NCBI GenBank assembly: GCA_016784625.1
Contig: JADHUF010000053.1
Span: 1-7,187, forward strand
Direction of reading: 5' to 3'
Source: Candidatus Nitrosopumilus sp.
GTDB taxonomy: Archaea > Thermoproteota > Nitrososphaeria > Nitrososphaerales > Nitrosopumilaceae
Length of the DNA stretch: 7,187 nucleotides
Numbering within the stretch: position 1 is the stretch's first letter; each line of letters starts with the position of its first letter. The translations under genes were made by a program, and so were the position numbers. The notes under the pieces are model-generated. The model saw nothing but the letters and a program-made list of their open reading frames with translations, did no database searches and was not told where the DNA came from. Shown piece after piece: positions 1 to 5,820 of this stretch.

Positions 1-253
1 ATTCGTTAGACAAAACTCTACTTGTGCTAGTATCATGTTGCTGCATTGCAGTCACGACTCTCTGAAAGAGTTGCGCATCTCTTTCGTGCAGTTTACCTAA
101 CATAGAGTCCATTTTTGAGATTTGGACTTGTAGTTTGTTCACTGCAGTTTGGATTCGTGGTTTTAATGCACCTTGAGGTTTTACTGCATCACGTAGTTTG
201 CCAGTTACACTTTGGGTCTCTTGTCGAGCCCAAGTACTGTCGAAGTTTGGCAT
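1..253 (-). CDS. cdvB: CdvB-family (ESCRT-III/Snf7-like) cell division protein, N-terminal part
   Basis: This is a partial gene that starts with ATG at 253 and runs leftwards off the window after 84 complete codons. The protein begins MPNFDSTWARQE and continues through a basic, helical stretch with KPQGALKPRIQTAVNKLQ, then KMDSMLGKLHERDAQLF and TAMQQHDTSTSRVLSNE. This is the thaumarchaeal form of the archaeal ESCRT-III homologue CdvB. In that family the basic first helix pair of the Snf7 core binds membrane and polymerises, and the polymer is remodelled by the CdvC (Vps4-like) ATPase during cell division. Thaumarchaea usually carry several CdvB paralogues, and 84 residues do not show which one this is or whether a C-terminal MIM or winged-helix part follows. 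Its codons are visibly richer in G and C than the rest of the window, as expected of a well expressed gene. No clear Shine-Dalgarno site precedes the start. It is divergent from the MurI-like gene. The family call is firm; the paralogue is open. Confidence 0.85.
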   Translation of the reverse strand, partial: MPNFDSTWARQETQSVTGKLRDAVKPQGALKPRIQTAVNKLQVQISKMDSMLGKLHERDAQLFQRVVTAMQQHDTSTSRVLSNE

Positions 254-290
254 GCCTGCTACTTTTGTAATTAGCTCTTAATGAGAGGTG

Positions 291-299
291 TAAATTTAG
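291..299 (-). promoter_or_regulatory. Candidate TATA box for cdvB
   Basis: CTAAATTTA (read on the minus strand) lies about 38-46 bases upstream of the cdvB ATG at 253. With the usual archaeal spacing of about 25 bases, transcription would start near 268-270 and give a leader of roughly 15 bases. This is assigned by motif and spacing only. Confidence 0.4.
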
Positions 300-312
300 A
301 TCGGCTTTTGAC

Positions 313-320
313 TAAATTTA
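313..320 (+). promoter_or_regulatory. Candidate TATA box for the MurI-like gene
   Basis: TAAATTTA lies inside the perfect 10-base palindrome CTAAATTTAG (312-321) and repeats the element at 291-299. Its centre is about 42 bases before the GTG at 359, which predicts a start near 342-344 and a leader of about 15 bases, mirroring cdvB. A weaker alternative is TATTATT at 331-337, which would give a leaderless transcript. Confidence 0.35.
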
Positions 321-358
321 GCTAACAAACTATTATTCCTGAATTTGACTTGTAAATT

Positions 359-1123
359 GTGGCAAAAATTGCAGTATTTGATTCTGGATTAGGCTCGTTA
401 TCTATAATTCGTGCAATTCAGAAAATATCCAAGGCTGAAATTACTTATTTTGCTGATCAGCAAAATTATCCTTATGGGAAAAAATCACAGGCTCAACTAC
501 GCATAATCATAGAAAAGTCAATCAAACTATTACAAGAAAAATTTACTCCAGATATCATAGTTGTTGCGTCTAACACTCCTAGTCTTATGCTAAATTTAGT
601 AACAAGAAAAGTAATTGATGTAAAACCACCTATAAAATATGCTCAAAAAATTTCAAAGTCAAAACAAATTGGCATTCTAGCAACAGAATCTGCAATAAAG
701 AGTAAAGGACTATCACAATACATTAAAAAATATAATTTTCTAAAAACTTTTAAAATTTTTAAGATAGATGGATCTGAGCTTGTTGAATTAGTTGAATCTG
801 GAAAATTTCTCACAGATAAAAAATATTGTAAAAAAATAATAATAAAAACTCTTCAACAAATTTTATCTCAACAATCTATTGATACAATTACACTTTCTAG
901 TACACACTTGCCATTTTTAAAATTACTATTGGAAAAAGAATATCTACATATACAATTTATTGATTCAGGAGATATTGTGGCACAAAAAGTTTATACAAAA
1001 ATTAAAAACAAACAATCAAAAACAAATTCATTGAAGATTTTTACATCAGGAGATGTAAAGAAATTTCAAAAGAAAATAAATAGTATGGGTATCAAAAATA
1101 AAGTTAATTTTTTGTCAATTTAG
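359..1123 (+). CDS. MurI-like Asp/Glu racemase-fold protein lacking both catalytic cysteines
   Basis: This 254-residue protein starts with GTG. The glutamate racemase landmarks occur in order: FDSGLGSLS (residues 7-15; family DSGxGG), YFADQQNYPYGKKS (30-43; family D-x-PYG-x-KS), VVASNTPS (68-75; family ACNTAS), LVELVESG (141-148) and LSSTHLPFL (179-187; family GCTHYPLL). Length matches MurI (about 260). MurI interconverts L- and D-glutamate with two cysteine acid/base residues. Here Ser71 (TCT, 569-571) and Ser181 (AGT, 899-901) hold those positions. Residues that contact substrate in MurI are retained: Asp8-Ser9, Pro38-Tyr39-Gly40, Asn72-Thr73, Glu146 and Thr182-His183. The sequence therefore suggests a protein that may still bind glutamate or a similar acid but cannot racemise it by the two-thiol route. 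Archaea of this type have no murein, so a wall role is unlikely. The gene is very AT-rich, lysine-rich and intact. Its last 20 bases overlap the convergent cbiF. Fold call is firm; function is unknown. Confidence 0.8.
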   Translation: MAKIAVFDSGLGSLSIIRAIQKISKAEITYFADQQNYPYGKKSQAQLRIIIEKSIKLLQEKFTPDIIVVASNTPSLMLNLVTRKVIDVKPPIKYAQKISKSKQIGILATESAIKSKGLSQYIKKYNFLKTFKIFKIDGSELVELVESGKFLTDKKYCKKIIIKTLQQILSQQSIDTITLSSTHLPFLKLLLEKEYLHIQFIDSGDIVAQKVYTKIKNKQSKTNSLKIFTSGDVKKFQKKINSMGIKNKVNFLSI

Positions 1124-1874
1124 CTTTTCTGTAACCATGACTAAATTTTTTATCATATAGTTTAGAGTATTCATATGATTTAGGATTTATTACATCACTA
1201 ATTATTACAATTGCAGTTCTAGTAATCTTTTCTTCTTTAGTTTTTTTTGCAATATCACCAAGTGTTCCCTTGATAATTTTTTGATCTTTCCAACTTGCTC
1301 TATACACTACAGCAACTGGTGTTGATTTTTTGTATCCACCTGCAATTGCTTCTGTAACTAAATCAGATATTAAATGAATGCTAAGATAAAAAATCAATGT
1401 TGCCTTATGTTTTGCAAGTTCAGAAATTTTTTCACGTTTTGGAACTTTAGTTCTTGATTCAGCTCTAGTTACAATAATTGTTTGTGTAACTCCTGGAAGT
1501 GTTAATTGAGTTCCAAGTGCAGCAGCTGAGGCTAAAAATGCAGTAATTCCAGGCACAACAGTTGATTTTATTCCTTTTTTCTCAAGATTATCAATCTGCT
1601 CTTTGATGGCACCATAAATTGAAGGATCACCATCATGAAGTCTAACTACTAGTTTGTCTTTTTTTGCATTTTTGTATAACAAATCAAAAATTTCTTCTCT
1701 AACTAGTTTTGCTGCATCATAGAGCTTTCCTTTTTTACAAAGTTTTAAAATAGGTTTAGGAATTAAAGAACCAGAATAAACTACAACATCTGCTTTTTGA
1801 ATTAATTTTTTTGCTTTAATTGTAATTAGTTCAGGATCTCCTGGACCACATCCAACAAAAAATACATCAGACAC
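1104..1874 (-). CDS. cbiF: Cobalt-precorrin-4 C11-methyltransferase (CbiF/CobM family)
   Basis: This 256-residue protein is a SAM-dependent tetrapyrrole methylase that methylates C11 of the corrin precursor in the cytoplasm. Family motifs are VGCGPGDPELIT (residues 7-18), YSGSLIP (33-39, the CbiF/CobM hallmark, usually YAGSLVP), RLHDGDPSIYGAIKEQ (78-93), VVPGITAFLASAAALG (106-121), LPGVTQTIIVTRAESRT (126-142) and VVYRASWKDQKII (189-201). Length is normal. The start is GTG at 1874, inside the last codons of cbiL with an 8-base overlap, so the two are probably translationally coupled. A purine-rich GGTGGT lies 5 bases before it. No ATG in this frame fits. The 3' end overlaps the convergent MurI-like gene by 20 bases. 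CbiF (cobalt already inserted) is preferred over CobM because cbiT is a separate neighbouring gene, as in early-cobalt pathways, but the sequence alone does not settle which intermediate is used. Confidence 0.93.
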   Translation of the reverse strand: MSDVFFVGCGPGDPELITIKAKKLIQKADVVVYSGSLIPKPILKLCKKGKLYDAAKLVREEIFDLLYKNAKKDKLVVRLHDGDPSIYGAIKEQIDNLEKKGIKSTVVPGITAFLASAAALGTQLTLPGVTQTIIVTRAESRTKVPKREKISELAKHKATLIFYLSIHLISDLVTEAIAGGYKKSTPVAVVYRASWKDQKIIKGTLGDIAKKTKEEKITRTAIVIISDVINPKSYEYSKLYDKKFSHGYRKAKLTKN

Positions 1875-2589
1875 GTTTTACCACCAAAATTGAAAAGTAT
1901 TTTGTAGTTAATGATTCATCATTTACTTCCCCCAATGTCATTGTTCGTATAATTTCATTTTCTGTTCCCAAGTCTTGTCCAATTGCAAAAAGAGAATTAT
2001 CTGGGAATCCAGATTCTTTTAGAACCTCAATTACTTGATCAAAGTATCTACCATCTTTGAGAAATACCATTGATTCAGAATGCTTTGCAATCTCTTTTAC
2101 ACTAGATAGATCATAACAAGATGGAATAATTGCAACTTTTTCTGCACCCTCTGCAACACTAATACCAACTTTTGAAGCAAAGGAGAATATTGAAACAATT
2201 CCTGGAACTACACTAATATCCATATCAGGATATTTTTCTTTTAAATCTCTGTGCATGTATATCCAAGTACTATAGAGATATGGATCACCTACTGTAATAT
2301 ACACAACATTTTTTCCTTTCAAAACAGTTTCAGCCATTATTATGGCATTTCTCTTCCAAGATGCTTCTAGAATATCTTTATCTTTTGTCATTGGAAAAAT
2401 TAACTTTATAATTTCTTGATTTTTTGATTTATCAATTATAGGTTCTATTATAGATAAAGCAATGCTTGGTCTATCTTCTTTAGAAGCAGGACACATAATA
2501 ATATCGGCATTTTGGATTGCTTTTACTGCCTTGACTGTAAGTAAATCAGGATCCCCAGGACCTACTCCAATCCCGATTAAACCACCCAT
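1867..2589 (-). CDS. cbiL: Cobalt-precorrin-2 C20-methyltransferase (CbiL/CobI family)
   Basis: This 240-residue SAM-dependent tetrapyrrole methylase adds the C20 methyl group to (cobalt-)precorrin-2, the step that commits the macrocycle to corrin rather than siroheme. Motifs are IGVGPGDPDLLT (residues 7-18), the CbiL-type MCPASKEDRPSIA (32-44), VVYITVGDPYLYST (95-108), SVVPGIVSIFSFASK (126-140) and IPSCYD (155-160). Length matches the family. ATG at 2589 is the only usable start: the in-frame codons upstream have no ATG, GTG or TTG before a TAA. No convincing Shine-Dalgarno site precedes it, unlike the genes on either side. It follows cbiT after 36 bases and overlaps cbiF by 8. This supports co-transcription, with cbiL and cbiF acting at two ring-methylation steps of the same pathway. 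Confidence 0.92.
   Translation of the reverse strand: MGGLIGIGVGPGDPDLLTVKAVKAIQNADIIMCPASKEDRPSIALSIIEPIIDKSKNQEIIKLIFPMTKDKDILEASWKRNAIIMAETVLKGKNVVYITVGDPYLYSTWIYMHRDLKEKYPDMDISVVPGIVSIFSFASKVGISVAEGAEKVAIIPSCYDLSSVKEIAKHSESMVFLKDGRYFDQVIEVLKESGFPDNSLFAIGQDLGTENEIIRTMTLGEVNDESLTTKYFSILVVKRV
1880..1885 (-). promoter_or_regulatory. Ribosome binding site for cbiF
   Basis: GGTGGT on the minus strand lies 5 bases before the GTG start of cbiF, within the coding end of cbiL. It matches part of the archaeal GGAGGTGAT consensus and supports the GTG start and coupled translation. Confidence 0.5.
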
Positions 2590-2625
2590 GCAATGTGTGC
2601 CTAATATCCCAATTAAAAATCTAGA

Positions 2626-3216
2626 TTATACTTTGGTTGCAGAGATTATAGTTACAGGATTTCGTGCAAGCATCATAGTTCCTGTAGAGGTTTTTCTGCT
2701 CTTTGAAATGGTAACTTGAGTGATATCAACTGCTTCAAACTGTAATTTTTCTAAAATTTTTAATACTGATGAGAGCGTTTCAATAAGTATGGTACCAATA
2801 ACAATTCTACCTCCAGATTTTAGTTTATTCTGAGATAGTTCAACTATTTCTTTTGTCTCTCCACCAGTTCCTCCAATAAAAATTGCATCAGCTTGGTCTA
2901 ATTCTAAAATTTTTTCTTTAGCATTACCAAAAATAGTTATAATGTTTGAGATTTGAAATTTTTCTGCATTTTTTTTAGTTAATTCTATAGCATTTTCATC
3001 ATAATCAATAGCTAATACTTTACCAGACGATTCAACCTGAAATGCTGCCTCAATTGAAATTGATCCACTTCCACAACCAACATCATAAACAATCTGTCCT
3101 GGTTTTAGTCTTGCCTTACTAATTTGAATAACTCTTACTTCTTCTTTTGTGATTGGAACTTTTTCTGCTCGTTCAAATTGTTCATCAGGAATACCCGGAG
3201 TTTTATAATTCCACAT
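2626..3216 (-). CDS. cbiT: Cobalt-precorrin C15-methyltransferase, decarboxylating (CbiT)
   Basis: This 196-residue protein is a class I Rossmann-fold methyltransferase matching CbiT, which methylates C15 and decarboxylates the C12 acetate chain; in many organisms the partner C5 methylase is CbiE. Visible motifs are PGIPDEQF (residues 7-14) and VPITKEEVR (20-28), the CbiT entry signature; VYDVGCGSGSISIE (43-56), the SAM-binding glycine loop; the acidic residue of IDYDENA (70-76), which would contact the SAM ribose; DAIFIGGTGG (110-119); and a C-terminal SKSRKTSTGTMMLARNPV segment (171-188). It stands alone and is not fused to CbiE, so it is the CbiT form rather than CobL. No cbiE lies in the window. 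ATG at 3216 is supported by a GAGG ten bases upstream. It follows the membrane protein gene after 21 bases and precedes cbiL by 36, consistent with one transcript. Confidence 0.92.
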   Translation of the reverse strand: MWNYKTPGIPDEQFERAEKVPITKEEVRVIQISKARLKPGQIVYDVGCGSGSISIEAAFQVESSGKVLAIDYDENAIELTKKNAEKFQISNIITIFGNAKEKILELDQADAIFIGGTGGETKEIVELSQNKLKSGGRIVIGTILIETLSSVLKILEKLQFEAVDITQVTISKSRKTSTGTMMLARNPVTIISATKV

Positions 3217-3226
3217 TACATTCTTT

Positions 3227-3230
3227 CCTC
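3227..3230 (-). promoter_or_regulatory. Ribosome binding site for cbiT
   Basis: GAGG (within TTGAGGAAAG on the minus strand) is 10 bases before the cbiT ATG, in the 21-base gap after the membrane protein gene. It supports the ATG at 3216 and fits an internal gene of an operon. Confidence 0.5.
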
Positions 3231-3237
3231 AACTAAA

Positions 3238-3726
3238 TTAGGAAAACGGTGTTGGTATTCCAGTTGATACACTCCCTGCATTAACAAGCGTATAAGTTAG
3301 AATCCAAGTAAACAAGTACATGAAAATATAACTTCCTATAGCTTGTGTTACAATTTTCTTTCTATCTGATGATGGTAATTGCATTTTCATTCCTTTTGCA
3401 ACTATAATTGTTCCAAAAAATACTATTATCATAAATGCAATAGAGGCCCATCTTCTTTCCTCACCTTCAATGTCCTCAAAGATGAAAGTTGCTGCAGTAC
3501 CAGCAATAACAGCTAGTACAACTCGCATCCAAAATAATTTATTTAATTTTTTATCTTTTTCACTCTTTTCGGCTGTATTTACTGGTGGATCTGCTGAAGG
3601 AGTTTCTGAAATAGGTTCAGATTTTTCGGTTTCAGGAATATCAATTGGATCTTCTTTTATGGATTCTTTTTTAGAATCATTAGGTTCAATCGTAGGCTCG
3701 GATTTTTTCTTTTTGAATTTTGCCAA
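3238..3726 (-). CDS. Three-helix membrane protein with charged N-terminal tail; possibly EMC6-like
   Basis: This 162-residue protein has three regions. Residues 1-60 are a low-complexity tail rich in Lys, Glu, Pro and Ser, probably disordered. Three hydrophobic segments follow at about 65-83, 94-111 and 127-148, linked by an acidic/basic loop (EDIEGEERRW) and a basic loop (KGMKMQLPSSDRKK). A short polar tail ends in PTPFS. There is no signal peptide. The size of the three-helix core and the pattern of helix 3 (IGSYIFMYLFTWILTY) recall EMC6/RAB5IF-type proteins, which help insert membrane proteins; this is a by-eye resemblance only. It resembles no cobalt transporter subunit known to me. The start must be TTG at 3726: an in-frame TGA lies seven codons upstream and the first ATG is at residue 67, inside helix 1. 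It heads the cbiT-cbiL-cbiF unit, 21 bases before cbiT, and is divergent from Rqc2. The gene is firm; the function is unassigned. Confidence 0.8.
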   Translation of the reverse strand: MAKFKKKKSEPTIEPNDSKKESIKEDPIDIPETEKSEPISETPSADPPVNTAEKSEKDKKLNKLFWMRVVLAVIAGTAATFIFEDIEGEERRWASIAFMIIVFFGTIIVAKGMKMQLPSSDRKKIVTQAIGSYIFMYLFTWILTYTLVNAGSVSTGIPTPFS

Positions 3727-3757
3727 GTAAATTTCTAGCGTGTCTCAAGCAAACCAT

Positions 3758-3766
3758 GTTTAATAC
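3758..3766 (-). promoter_or_regulatory. Weak candidate TATA box for the membrane protein-cbi unit
   Basis: TATTAAACA on the minus strand lies about 32-40 bases before the TTG start at 3726, predicting a leader of about 10 bases. The spacing is acceptable but the match is weak. It would drive the whole four-gene unit. Confidence 0.25.
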
Positions 3767-3800
3767 CTTTGGTCAAAGATTGAGCATATTATAGCAAGAG

Positions 3801-3808
3801 TATAATTT
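3801..3808 (+). promoter_or_regulatory. Candidate TATA box for Rqc2/RqcH, leaderless transcript
   Basis: TATAATTT is centred about 25 bases before the ATG at 3830, which places transcription initiation at or next to the start codon. No Shine-Dalgarno site is visible in the AT-rich stretch before the ATG, in keeping with a leaderless mRNA. Confidence 0.5.
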
Positions 3809-3829
3809 TAGACATAAAAATACACAGTT

Positions 3830-5776
3830 ATGGCTTTAGCAGGAATAGAATTACGATATCTAGTAGATCAAATCTCAAAACAAGTTCAAGACTACTACAT
3901 CAGCAACATTTATGGAATTACAAAAGATAGTATTCTCTTCAAACTTCATCATACTGAAAAAAGTGATCTATTCATGATGATATCAACATCTGGAGTATGG
4001 TTAACTGCAGTAAAAATTGATCAGATGGAACCAAATAGATTACTTAAGAGATTACGTAGTGATCTACTTCGATTAAAATTAAAAAAAATAGAACAATTAG
4101 GTGCAGAAAGAATTGCATATTTTACTTTTGAAGGATTTGGAAAAGAGTTTGTCTTAGTAGGGGAATTTTTTGGAGATGGAAATATTTTACTTTGCAGTAA
4201 AGAGATGAAGATTTTAGCATTACAGCATTCTATAGAAGTCAGACATAGAAAGCTAAGTATAGGATTAGAATATGTCCCGCCTCCAAATAGTGGATTAGAT
4301 ATTTTTAACATATTAGAATCAGATTTTACTGAACTTAAAACCACAGATCTCGTTTCTGCAAAATGGTTTGGACGTACTTTAGGATTGCCAAAAAAATATG
4401 TTGAGGGAATTTTTGAAATTGCAGATGTTAATCCAAAAAAAATTGGGAATTTACTAACTTCAGAAGAAATAAAGAAAATTTTTGAAACTACAAAAAAGAT
4501 TGTATCAGATGTAATTTCTGGAAATCATGAAGCAGTAATAGTTAGAAATGAAAAAACAGAAGTTCTTCCACTAAAATTAGGAAAAATAGAAGGGGAAATA
4601 GTCAGTGCTAATAGTTTCATTGAAGGATTAGATACTGTATTTACAGAAAACATAGTAGCAAAAGGAAAATCAATCCAATCTAGTGGCTCTGATAAAAAAA
4701 TCCATGAACTACAAACTCAGATTTCTGAGCAAGAAAAAGCAATTGAAATAGTCAAAGAGAGATCAAAAAATGTTACAAATGTTGCCAATTCCCTTTTTGA
4801 GATGGTATCTCGTGGAATAATATCAATAGAAGATACAGTTGCCCAAGAGATTCTGGCTAGTCATAATGCAAAATTAACTAGTGAGAAAGGAATTTCATTA
4901 ATTGTTATTCAAGATGAAAAAATAAAAATAAACACTAAAGCTCCACTTCAATCAATTGCATCAGTATTATTTAATGAGGCAAAAAAACAATCAGGTGCAA
5001 TTAACTCAATTCAAGAAATAAAATCTAAAACTGAGATAAAACTAGAGAAATTTCAAAGTAAAACAGAGTCTGAAAAAGACTTGATTGTGGTTTCAGAGAT
5101 TAGAAAGAAAAGTTGGTATGAAAGATACAGGTGGTTCTTTACCTCTGATGGATTACTTGCAATCGGTGGAAGAGATGCAGCATCAAATTCAGCTGTAGTT
5201 AGAAAACATTTAGGAAAAGATGATAAAGTATTTCATGGAGATATTTTTGGTTCACCATTTTTTATTTTAAAAGATGCACAAAATGCACCAGACACTAGTA
5301 TGAATGAAGTTGCACATGCTACAGTTTGTTTTAGTCGTGCATGGAGAGAAGGAATGTATGGTGTTAGTGCTTATTGGGTAAATCCAGAGCAAGTAAAAAA
5401 ATCAGCACCAAGTGGAGAATTTCTACCAAAGGGTTCTTTTACAATACTAGGCCAACGAAATTTTATTAAAACTGAAAATCTTAAACTAGCTGTAGGAATA
5501 ATTCCTCAAGAAGATGATTATGTTTTGACATGTGGTCCATCTAATACAATTAAGAAAAATTCTATTTGTTATGCAATAATTGAGCCACAAGGAATAGAGA
5601 TGGTAGATGCTGCTAAAAAAATAAGAGTAGAGTTTTTAAAACTCTATGAAGACATTACAAGAAAAATAAGCATAGATGACTTTGTTCGTGTTTTACCTGC
5701 TGGGAAAAGTCAAATTAAAGAAGTAGGCATTGGAGATTCACAAAAAGAAAATTTTACTGATAATGAATTAGATTAG
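3830..5776 (+). CDS. rqcH: NFACT-family ribosome quality control protein (archaeal Rqc2/RqcH)
   Basis: This 648-residue protein is the archaeal member of the Rqc2/NEMF/RqcH (NFACT) family. The family binds large ribosomal subunits carrying stalled peptidyl-tRNA and recruits tRNA to extend the nascent chain with a C-terminal tail (alanine in bacterial RqcH). Residues 1-160 are the NFACT-N domain, including RLLKRLRSDLLRLKLKKIEQ (70-89) and FVLVGEFFGDGNILL (107-121). Residues about 161-280 are a helical, HhH-like linker region. Residues about 285-425 hold two predicted coiled-coil arms around a small middle segment. Residues 429-550 are the NFACT-R domain with WYERYRWFFTSDG (429-441), IGGRDAASN (445-453), VFHGDIFGSPFFILKD (467-482) and GEFLPKGSFTILGQRNF (529-545). 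No NFACT-C domain follows. The functional Asp near the N-terminus and the Asp of the DR motif are Glu here (Glu7 and Glu93-Arg94). The ATG at 3830 fits the family start and a leaderless promoter. Confidence 0.93.
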   Translation: MALAGIELRYLVDQISKQVQDYYISNIYGITKDSILFKLHHTEKSDLFMMISTSGVWLTAVKIDQMEPNRLLKRLRSDLLRLKLKKIEQLGAERIAYFTFEGFGKEFVLVGEFFGDGNILLCSKEMKILALQHSIEVRHRKLSIGLEYVPPPNSGLDIFNILESDFTELKTTDLVSAKWFGRTLGLPKKYVEGIFEIADVNPKKIGNLLTSEEIKKIFETTKKIVSDVISGNHEAVIVRNEKTEVLPLKLGKIEGEIVSANSFIEGLDTVFTENIVAKGKSIQSSGSDKKIHELQTQISEQEKAIEIVKERSKNVTNVANSLFEMVSRGIISIEDTVAQEILASHNAKLTSEKGISLIVIQDEKIKINTKAPLQSIASVLFNEAKKQSGAINSIQEIKSKTEIKLEKFQSKTESEKDLIVVSEIRKKSWYERYRWFFTSDGLLAIGGRDAASNSAVVRKHLGKDDKVFHGDIFGSPFFILKDAQNAPDTSMNEVAHATVCFSRAWREGMYGVSAYWVNPEQVKKSAPSGEFLPKGSFTILGQRNFIKTENLKLAVGIIPQEDDYVLTCGPSNTIKKNSICYAIIEPQGIEMVDAAKKIRVEFLKLYEDITRKISIDDFVRVLPAGKSQIKEVGIGDSQKENFTDNELD

Positions 5777-5781
5777 ATATT

Positions 5782-5820
5782 GTTTCTAATTTTATATACT
5801 TTTGCCCAATTTTTATATTT
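5782..5820 (+). terminator. T-rich termination region after Rqc2/RqcH
   Basis: Successive T tracts (TTTCTAATTTTATATAC, then CTTTTG, AATTTTTATATTTT) follow the stop at 5774-5776 with no stable hairpin, as expected for archaeal transcription termination. It extends a few bases into the convergent nth gene. On the minus strand this stretch is A-rich, so nth transcripts would have to end further left, inside the Rqc2 coding end. Confidence 0.35.

Noticed and set aside
249..256. GGCATGCC palindrome over the cdvB start codon
   Set aside because: Only eight bases long and not extended by its flanks; it is explained by the start codon plus a CCA codon and is likely chance.
254..358. Search of the three main gaps (254-358, 3727-3829, 6458-6597) for tRNA, C/D box RNA, riboswitch or CRISPR
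   Set aside because: No cloverleaf, no paired C and D boxes, no cobalamin-riboswitch-like structure and no spaced repeats were seen; the gaps look like plain promoter regions.
359..1123. Idea that the MurI-like gene is a decaying pseudogene
   Set aside because: The frame is uninterrupted at normal length with all five motif regions and ligand residues in place, which does not look like decay.
2462..2719. Open frame of 85 codons on the plus strand across the cbiL start and cbiT end
   Set aside because: It lies antisense to two well supported genes, shows no family features, and spans their intergenic gap; it is a shadow of the real frames.
3470..3730. Serine-rich open frame of 86 codons on the plus strand
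   Set aside because: It is the antisense of the charged tail and first helix of the membrane protein; the Ser/Phe/Gly-rich composition is what the reverse of Lys/Glu codons gives.
4021..4344. Open frame of 107 codons on the minus strand inside Rqc2/RqcH
   Set aside because: It is fully antisense to conserved NFACT-N coding sequence and has no recognisable features or start signals.
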